Below, one piece after another: positions 8,146 to 13,500 of a DNA stretch of 13,500 nt (positions within the stretch are counted from its first letter, which is position 1; every line of letters starts with the position of its first letter). The translations under genes and the position numbers were made by a program. This stretch comes from Actinoplanes liguriensis (GTDB taxonomy: Bacteria > Actinomycetota > Actinomycetes > Mycobacteriales > Micromonosporaceae), in assembly GCA_000715855.1 (NCBI GenBank), contig KL571213.1, positions 38,536 to 52,035 of the forward strand. The letters are read 5' to 3'. The notes under the pieces were generated by a model. It worked only from the letters and a program-made list of their open reading frames with translations, was not told the DNA's origin and ran no database searches.

Positions 8146-9066
8146 ATGGACATCCAGGAGTACCTCGACGGCCTGATGGCGGCGTCGAAGCCGTACTGGT
8201 GCGCCCGATGGGACGCCGGGCCCCAGCCGGCCACCGTCGCCCGGCACCTCCGCGGCCGGGGCACCTGGCTGTACCGAATGCTCCTGCCCCTGATCGACCG
8301 GTGGGGGCCGGGCCCTCTCGACGGTTTCCTCGCCTCGCTCGCCCCGGACCGGCGCTATCAGGTCCTACCGATCCTGATCGAGCACACCGACATGCCCCTG
8401 GAACAGATCGAGGACTGGATCCGCGGGCCGTTCCAGGGCAACATTCACCACTTCGCCGGCTGCACGATGATGCACCTCTGGCGGGACATGTTCCGGGACG
8501 GGAGCGCGCCCGCCCGGGCGTCCGCCGCCCTGGGCGTCACCCGGAGCCGGCACATCCTGAGCTACGACTCCGACTCCACGGCGCCCGACCTGCCGTTCCC
8601 GTCCGAGGCGCGCCGGGCCGCGCGGGACGACTTCGGGCTCGACCCCGGCGACGTGGACCTGCTCGACCCCATGCAGTCCCTGCCCGCGCCGGTGTTCGCC
8701 GCGCTCGCCCGGTTCCGGCTGGCGGGCTGGCCCTCCGACGAGGCCGTCCTCACCGCGCTGCCGGAGTCACCCGGGCAGCCGCTCACCGTCGCGCTGCCCG
8801 CGTTCTCCCGCGTCGCCGCCCTCACCCGCGAGGAGATCGACGCCTGGCGGACGATGCTCGCCGAGGCCGGGCCCGGGGCGCTGCCGCTCGCCGAGATCTG
8901 GCGCCTGTGCGCCCCGGTGCTCGCCTGGCGGCTGACCGGCGTGCCGGCCGCCGCCGCGCCGTGGTGCGCGGCCGCGAAGCTGCCGCCCGACGAGGCCCTG
9001 GCCATGCACCGCGCCGGCACCCTCGACGTCGCCGGCCTGCGGGTGCTCGCCCTGCTCAGTCGCTGA
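8146..9066 (+). CDS. Uncharacterised protein, paralog 1 flanking the MoxR/VWA pair
   Basis: I do not recognise a named family. The 306-residue product is predicted soluble and mostly helical, with no signal peptide or membrane segment. It is clearly paralogous to the gene at 12029. Shared landmarks, in the same order, are PYW (16-18), PFQGNI (95-100), MHLWRDMFRDGS with downstream ALGVT (109-132), FRLAGW (190-195), and a C-terminal block with PWCAAAKLPPDEA and HRAG (264-293). The ATG at 8146 is chosen because it gives the same length and N-terminus as the paralog; the frame is open further upstream. No ribosome site is seen, and CATCAT lies 6 nt before the ATG, so it may be leaderless. Its 3' end overlaps the VWA gene by 11 bp, tail to tail. 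Location suggests a partner or substrate of the MoxR/VWA pair; this is inference. Confidence 0.82.
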   Translation: MDIQEYLDGLMAASKPYWCARWDAGPQPATVARHLRGRGTWLYRMLLPLIDRWGPGPLDGFLASLAPDRRYQVLPILIEHTDMPLEQIEDWIRGPFQGNIHHFAGCTMMHLWRDMFRDGSAPARASAALGVTRSRHILSYDSDSTAPDLPFPSEARRAARDDFGLDPGDVDLLDPMQSLPAPVFAALARFRLAGWPSDEAVLTALPESPGQPLTVALPAFSRVAALTREEIDAWRTMLAEAGPGALPLAEIWRLCAPVLAWRLTGVPAAAAPWCAAAKLPPDEALAMHRAGTLDVAGLRVLALLSR

Positions 9067-10846
9067 CCACGATCTTGCGCATCCACGCCGGGACGTTGCG
9101 CCGGTCGCCGTCGACAAGCACCACGACGTAACGGGCGCGCGGGTTGTCCGCCGGCGGCGCGTCCGGCCACGGGGTGTCGCCGTCGGTGGCCAGCACCACC
9201 ACGTCCGCCCGCGGCCGCAGCGCCGCCACGGCGTTCAGCCCCACTCGCATGTCGGTGCCGCCGCCACCGGTTAACACGACGTCGTCGATCCGGGCCACCC
9301 GCTGCACGTCCCCGGACCGCGCGTCGCAGCACAGCACCCGCACGGTGTCGCCGCGCAACGCCCGGATGATGCCCCGCAGCTCGGCGGTGACCTGCCCGAG
9401 CATCATCGTCGTCATCGAGCCGGACGTGTCGATGACGACGTCGAGCCGGGGCGGCCGGGGCGCGCGCATCGCCGGCAGCGCCAGCCCGGGCACGGCGGAG
9501 GCACGACGGGACGGCCGGGCGTACGTGTAGTCCCGCAGGCCGGCCACGCTCGCCCGGGACCGGCTCACCACGCTGCGCAGCTCCCGCCGCCAGTCGACGC
9601 GGGTGGTCAGCGTCTCCCCGGCGAACCGGCGCAACCCGGCCGGGACGTCGCCGATCGCGCGCTGGTGCTCCTCGATCTCCCGGGCGACCTGGTGGCGGAT
9701 CATCTCGGCGCGGCCGTCGCCGACACTGCCGTCGGACTCGTCGTCCTCCGACGCGGGGCGTTCCCAGTCGCGGCGCTCTCCCCCGCTGCCGGAGCCGCAG
9801 TCCGCCGCCGCCGGCGGGCTGTCCACCCCGAACACCCCGACCACGGTCTGCCCGCCGGAGCCGATCACGAGCGCGTAGGTGCCCGCTTCCAGGGACTCCA
9901 GGAGGTCGAAGTTCAGCACCCGCCGCGTGACGATCGCCGGGTCACCCGCCGCGTCGGGCCGGCCCTCCAGACCGTCCGCGCCGAACCGCGCCACCAGCAG
10001 CGTCGTGTCCGGCTCGAAGTCGAAGTCGTCGCTGCTCGCGGCCATCGGGTGGGGCAGCCCGTACCCGGCCGGCAGCGACTGCGGGTTCACCTCGGCGAAC
10101 GGCAGGCCAACCGGGAGCACCGCCGCGAGCCCGTCGACCTCCACCCGGTACAGCCCGGGATTCACGTGGGCCAGCTCGAAGGTGAGCAGGCGGGTGGTGA
10201 CCAGCCGGACGGCGGAGACCGTGTGCGGGACCGGATGCCCGCGATCGCTGTGCAGGGCCACGACCGTTCCCGGGCCGAAGTCGAGGCCGCTCCCGCGTAC
10301 CGTGATCTTCGCCGGGGTCGTGGCGAGATGGTCCGGGCTGAGGCTGATCGACGGCGCGTCCCGCCCGTCCGGCCCGGCCGGTGCCGCCGGGGAACCCGCC
10401 GGGACGTCGCGGAGCAGGCGGTACATCTGCTCGGCGATCATCCCGCGGCGCGCGCCCGGGATCCGCTCCCAGAAGGACGCGCGGACGGACGGCAGCGTGA
10501 CCCCGGCGTCCCGCAACTCCTCGTTGATCGCCGCATCCGCCGCCGCGTTGAACATCGGGTGCTGGGCCGGCGGCTCGGCGAGGGCCGTCCAGCGCTCCCG
10601 GTGCCCGTGCAGCAGATGCCCGGCCTCGTGCAGCCACGCCCCGGCGACCTCGTCCGCGGAGAGGGTGAGCACGAAGTCCGGGTTCGCGTACATCCGCCAG
10701 CGCCCGTCGACCCCGAACGTCGGCAGCTCCCGGGTCAGCACCGGCGTCATCGCGAACAGGGCGGTGCTCAGGTAGGGCATCCGGCCGGCGGCCACCACCC
10801 GGCCGGCGGAGAGCCGCAGCGACGCCTCGCGGCTGTTGTCATCCAC
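9056..10846 (-). CDS. VWA-domain protein with HEAGH metallopeptidase-like domain (DUF2201-like) and inserted TIG-like domains
   Basis: A 596-residue partner of the adjacent MoxR ATPase. Residues 1 to about 147 are a putative metallopeptidase domain with the zinc motif HEAGH at 73-77 and further His80 and His82. About 165-245 and 250-342 are two Ig/TIG-like beta domains (for example KITVRGSGLDF, GLYRVEVDG, then GTYALVIGSGG). An acidic Gly/Ser linker with CGSGSGG begins at 350. The VWA domain starts near 468, with MIDAS residues D473-T-S475-G-S477, Thr531 (GGGGTD) and Asp555 (ATDGDT) all present, so metal-dependent ligand binding is expected. The GTG start at 10846 overlaps the end of the ATPase gene by 8 bp, implying translational coupling. 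One TTA leucine codon is at 9272-9274. Peptidase activity is unproven; HExxH proteins of this group are known mainly from sequence. Confidence 0.9.
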   Translation of the reverse strand: MDDNSREASLRLSAGRVVAAGRMPYLSTALFAMTPVLTRELPTFGVDGRWRMYANPDFVLTLSADEVAGAWLHEAGHLLHGHRERWTALAEPPAQHPMFNAAADAAINEELRDAGVTLPSVRASFWERIPGARRGMIAEQMYRLLRDVPAGSPAAPAGPDGRDAPSISLSPDHLATTPAKITVRGSGLDFGPGTVVALHSDRGHPVPHTVSAVRLVTTRLLTFELAHVNPGLYRVEVDGLAAVLPVGLPFAEVNPQSLPAGYGLPHPMAASSDDFDFEPDTTLLVARFGADGLEGRPDAAGDPAIVTRRVLNFDLLESLEAGTYALVIGSGGQTVVGVFGVDSPPAAADCGSGSGGERRDWERPASEDDESDGSVGDGRAEMIRHQVAREIEEHQRAIGDVPAGLRRFAGETLTTRVDWRRELRSVVSRSRASVAGLRDYTYARPSRRASAVPGLALPAMRAPRPPRLDVVIDTSGSMTTMMLGQVTAELRGIIRALRGDTVRVLCCDARSGDVQRVARIDDVVLTGGGGTDMRVGLNAVAALRPRADVVVLATDGDTPWPDAPPADNPRARYVVVLVDGDRRNVPAWMRKIVVSD

Positions 10847-12008
10847 GAAGCTCGGCCAGGATCGGGCCCAGAGCCCGCAGATGGTCCGCCGTGGGGAGCA
10901 CCCCGGGCGGGCGGGTCGCGGGACTGCCCCAGCGCCGGGCGTACAGGTAGGCGATGTCGGCCATCCCCGCGTCGGCGATCCTGGCGAGGATCGTGCCGCA
11001 CGCGAGCCACCGCTCCGGCGTGGGATCGTTCGTCATCGCGGTGAACACCGACGCCGCGGTGGCGAAGACCTGGTCGGCGCGGCGGACCGGGACGACGTAC
11101 GCCGAAGGGTCCTTGAGCAGTTCTTGCGGATCGGGGAGATCCAGTTGCCGCACGAACTCCAGGAACTCGGCCGCCGCGGCGGGACCGACCGCGCCGTTGA
11201 GCAGCAACAACACCACCGTCTCGGAGAACCCGGCGGCCTTGGCGGCGCCGTGGAGACGGGCGCCCATCTCCCAGCTGCGCGGCGTCGGGAACGCCCGCCC
11301 CGCCTGCTCCGACGAGGACGGCATCCGGGTCACCAGCTCGGGTCGCGCCCGCAGGAACGTGCCGGCCAGCATCTTCGCCGACACCGTGGCCTTCGCGACG
11401 AGGTCCGGCGCGACGGGGGGCACCGGCACCCGCGGCCAGCCCACGGTGAAACCGTCCCGCACCACGTCGGCCGGCAGCGTCCAGTCCAGATGCACGAACC
11501 GGTTCGCCAGCGGTGGCGCCAGATCCCACCCGTCGGCGGCGATCTCCGGCGGATTCGCGGCCGCGACACTGCACGTACCCTCGGGAAGCTTCAGATCGCC
11601 GACCCAGCCGGTCAGGATCGGGCGCAGCAGCGCCGCCTGCGTCGCCGGCGGCGTGGTGCTGATCTCGTCGTAGAAGACGACACTGGGCCGCCCGGACTCG
11701 CCGACCTCGACGACCCGCCGCGCCCAGCCCGGCGGCAGCATCCGGGTCGTCCCCTTGACCGGGTCGAGCATCGGCAGCCCGGCGAAGTCGGCCGGCTCGT
11801 GCAGCGAGGCGATCACCGTCTCCACATGGAAGTGCAGGTCGTCGCCGAGCGACTCGATCACGCTGGTCTTGCCCTGGCCCGGTGGCCCCCACAGCAGCGC
11901 CGGAACGCGCGCGATCAGCGCGGCGCCCAGCGCCGTGATGGTGTCCGCGTATCGCTGGTTCACCCGGCTCACGGTAACCGCCGCCCACAAAAACGCGCCT
12001 TGATCCAT
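10839..12008 (-). CDS. MoxR-family AAA+ ATPase
   Basis: A 389-residue ATPase. The Walker A motif is GPPGQGKTS (41-49, Lys47). Walker B is VVFYDE (110-115, Asp114/Glu115). Sensor 1 is AAANPP (Asn152), followed by PLANRF with Arg170. MoxR proteins typically act with VWA-domain partners to remodel, insert metal into or mature a target complex, and the coupled downstream VWA gene fits that role. The ATG at 12008 lies 5 nt after TATCGT on the minus strand and could be leaderless. A GTG at 11972 (residue 13) is an alternative that would leave a 56-bp divergent gap. No signal peptide or membrane segment is seen, so it should be cytoplasmic. The target is unknown. Confidence 0.92.
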   Translation of the reverse strand: MDQGAFLWAAVTVSRVNQRYADTITALGAALIARVPALLWGPPGQGKTSVIESLGDDLHFHVETVIASLHEPADFAGLPMLDPVKGTTRMLPPGWARRVVEVGESGRPSVVFYDEISTTPPATQAALLRPILTGWVGDLKLPEGTCSVAAANPPEIAADGWDLAPPLANRFVHLDWTLPADVVRDGFTVGWPRVPVPPVAPDLVAKATVSAKMLAGTFLRARPELVTRMPSSSEQAGRAFPTPRSWEMGARLHGAAKAAGFSETVVLLLLNGAVGPAAAAEFLEFVRQLDLPDPQELLKDPSAYVVPVRRADQVFATAASVFTAMTNDPTPERWLACGTILARIADAGMADIAYLYARRWGSPATRPPGVLPTADHLRALGPILAELRG

Positions 12009-12013
12009 CGGCG

Positions 12014-12023
12014 ACGATAGAAT
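12014..12023. promoter_or_regulatory. Overlapping divergent -10 boxes, candidate leaderless promoters
   Basis: Within the 20-bp gap between the ATPase ATG (12008) and the paralog 2 GTG (12029), the minus strand reads TATCGT (12014-12019) and the plus strand TAGAAT (12018-12023). Each fits TANNNT and each is 5 nt from its own start codon. The two boxes share 2 bp. No ribosome site fits in the gap. No good -35 was found on either side. Confidence 0.45.
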
Positions 12024-12028
12024 GCGGC

Positions 12029-12943
12029 GTGGCGGGTTGGCTGGAGACCTACATCAGCGAGTTGATGAACATCGCCGCGCCCTACTGGCGGAGCCTGCGG
12101 TCGGACTTCGTGGAGCAGTTCGCCTCCCTGCCGGACCTGCCCTACTGGCCGGCCGGTGACCTGCTGTCCGACATGGTGCTCCTGCTGGACCACTGGGATT
12201 CCGACCGCCTGCGCGCCCTGCTCTCCGTCGAGCCGCGCTTCTGGCGCGCCCCCGGTACCGACACCGGCCTGGTCCGGCTGATCGCCAGCACCCTGCTCGG
12301 CCACCTCGACATGGCACCGGACGAGGTGGACGAGTGGGTGCGCTGGCCGTTCCAGGGCGACATCCGCGAACTCACCCGCAACCCGGGGATGCACGTCTGG
12401 CGCGCGCTGTACCCGGACGGCTCGGCGGCCCGGCACGCCGCGGCGTACCTCGGCATCACCGCACCGGCCGACGACCTGACGTTCGGCCTCCACTGCCGCG
12501 ACGACGTGGACGAGATGCCGCTCCCGCCCGACGACGATCCCGCCTGGCCGCCGTGGCTGACCGACGGTGACCTTCCGGTGGAGGTGACAGCCCGCCTGTT
12601 CCGGGCCGGCTGGACGGTCGAGCAGATCCACGCCGAGCTCGGTCCCCGGCCCGGCGCGGGGTTCGGGAGGTCCCTTCCACCCCACCTCTGCCTGCCGCCG
12701 GCGGAGTTCCTGCGCTGGCGATCCGCGCTGGTCCCGGGCGGCAGCGAGGCCTTCACCTACGACGGCGTCACCCGGTTACGGCGGCTGATCCTGCTGTGGC
12801 GGCACACCGGCCTGCCGGTGGAGGCGGTGCCGTGGTGCGCGGCCGCGCGGATGTCACCGGAAGAGGCGATCGCCGCGCATCGGGCCGGCAAGCTGCGGCA
12901 CGACGGGTGGGACACGCTCACCGCGTTGAGTCATCTCTCCTGA
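12029..12943 (+). CDS. Uncharacterised protein, paralog 2 flanking the MoxR/VWA pair
   Basis: No named family is recognised. The 304-residue soluble product is paralogous to the gene at 8146, with matching landmarks: PYW (18-20), PFQGDI (107-112), MHVWRALYPDGSA with downstream YLGIT (121-144), FRAGW (191-195) and a C-terminal block with PWCAAARMSPEEA and HRAGKL (260-289). It differs by an acidic/proline stretch (LPPDDDPAWPPW, 165-176). The GTG start matches the paralog's N-terminus and follows TAGAAT by 5 nt, pointing to a leaderless mRNA. It diverges from the ATPase gene across only 20 bp, and its 3' end overlaps the hydrolase by 26 bp. Leu250 is encoded by TTA (12776-12778), rare in this DNA. 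Functional link to the ATPase is inferred from position. Confidence 0.85.
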   Translation: MAGWLETYISELMNIAAPYWRSLRSDFVEQFASLPDLPYWPAGDLLSDMVLLLDHWDSDRLRALLSVEPRFWRAPGTDTGLVRLIASTLLGHLDMAPDEVDEWVRWPFQGDIRELTRNPGMHVWRALYPDGSAARHAAAYLGITAPADDLTFGLHCRDDVDEMPLPPDDDPAWPPWLTDGDLPVEVTARLFRAGWTVEQIHAELGPRPGAGFGRSLPPHLCLPPAEFLRWRSALVPGGSEAFTYDGVTRLRRLILLWRHTGLPVEAVPWCAAARMSPEEAIAAHRAGKLRHDGWDTLTALSHLS

Positions 12944-13500
12944 GCAGCTTCTTCACTCGCTCGGCGAACGCTTTCGGATGCGTCAGATTCCCGTTGTGCC
13001 CACCGGGAAAGGGCTCGGCCGGCACACCCCGATGCTCCGCGAGCCGCATCGCGGCCAGGTAGTCGAAGCCGTCCCGCGGCGACGTCTCCCCCACCGCCGG
13101 GATGATCCGCGCCCCGGCCGGCAGGTCGCCGAGCACCAGGTCGTCGTCGAGCGCCGCGCCGAGGTCGTGCCCGAGGAACCACTCGAAGTTCGCGGCCCGC
13201 CGATCGTCGAACGGGAACGCCGTGATCCCCGGCTCGGTCTCCTGGTCACGCGGGTTGATCCCGAGCACCGCCGCGACCTTCCCGGCCGCCGCGCGCCATC
13301 CCGCGACGCGATGCGTCGCGATCACCTCACCGAGCTCGCGCCGGGCGCGAGCATCATCCGCCGGGTCGAGCAGTCCCAGAGCGATCGGCTCGTGGGCCAC
13401 CAGGTCCGCCACGATTTGCGGGTACGTCGTGAGCAGGTGCAGCCCGATCGCCGCGCCCAGGCTGAGCCCGAGCATGGCGGCGGGCCGGTCGGTGACGGCC
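12918..13500 (-). CDS. Alpha/beta hydrolase, C-terminal part (5' end outside window)
   Basis: The frame is open to the right edge, so the N-terminal part, including the early strands and oxyanion loop, is missing. The nucleophile elbow GLSLG is present (serine codon 13461-13463). The cap/helical region follows. The C-terminal catalytic histidine lies in PGGHNG, followed by a helix (THPKAFAERVKKLL) typical of the fold's end. Substrate cannot be told; such proteins include esterases, lipases and lactonases. The tail overlaps paralog 2 by 26 bp in convergent orientation with no separate terminator, so the two transcripts would be antisense at their ends. Confidence 0.85.
   Translation of the reverse strand, partial: AVTDRPAAMLGLSLGAAIGLHLLTTYPQIVADLVAHEPIALGLLDPADDARARRELGEVIATHRVAGWRAAAGKVAAVLGINPRDQETEPGITAFPFDDRRAANFEWFLGHDLGAALDDDLVLGDLPAGARIIPAVGETSPRDGFDYLAAMRLAEHRGVPAEPFPGGHNGNLTHPKAFAERVKKLLRRDDSTR

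Noticed and set aside
7842..9131. A 429-codon plus-strand frame overlapping paralog 1
   Set aside because: Its proline/arginine-rich translation is an out-of-frame reading of paralog 1, which is supported by its homolog at 12029.
9665..11044. A 459-codon plus-strand frame over the VWA gene
   Set aside because: Shadow frame with no recognisable motifs; the minus-strand product has HEAGH, linker and MIDAS motifs.
10836..12020. A 394-codon plus-strand frame over the ATPase gene
   Set aside because: Antisense to clear Walker A, Walker B and sensor motifs on the minus strand.

Overview
The window is GC-rich, almost fully coding DNA from an actinomycete. The secreted glycosidase and subtilase, apparently leaderless genes, rare TTA codons and MoxR/VWA style would fit a Micromonosporaceae member such as an Actinoplanes relative, but that genus guess is an impression, not a proof. 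No rRNA, tRNA, CRISPR array or transposase gene was found.

Left part (1-4433). A secreted family 3 glycoside hydrolase (minus strand, running off the left edge) is preceded by two identical 16-bp perfect palindromes with the AAGCGCTT core of LacI-family operators, 31 bp apart. This suggests sugar-responsive repression. Divergent from it is a flavin-dependent CoA-disulfide-reductase/NADH-oxidase-like enzyme, which ends in a long hairpin shared with the next, convergent gene.

Middle part (4441-8119). A secreted subtilisin-family (S8) protease with propeptide, complete catalytic residues and C-terminal beta domains is split into two frames by 29 bp at 7178-7206. Those 29 bp are a collapsed Tn5/Nextera mosaic-end junction, so the break is a sequencing or assembly artifact. 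Removing exactly 29 bp restores one frame of 1078 residues, although some real sequence may also be missing there. Upstream lie an 11-bp-spaced direct repeat and a relic of a TetR-family regulator (C-terminal part only).

Right part (8146-12943). This is the most unusual region: a compact four-gene cassette. A MoxR-type AAA+ ATPase and a translationally coupled protein (HEAGH metallopeptidase-like domain, two Ig/TIG-like inserts, VWA domain with intact MIDAS) sit between two paralogous genes of about 305 residues and unknown function. The paralogs point the same way. One overlaps the VWA gene tail to tail; the other starts 20 bp from the ATPase gene, with overlapping back-to-back -10 boxes. 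The only two TTA codons seen in the intact genes fall in this cassette. I infer one functional module in which the ATPase and VWA protein remodel or process a target and the paralogs act as partners or substrates; this is untested.

Right edge (12918-13500). The C-terminal part of an alpha/beta hydrolase, on the minus strand, overlaps the second paralog by 26 bp.
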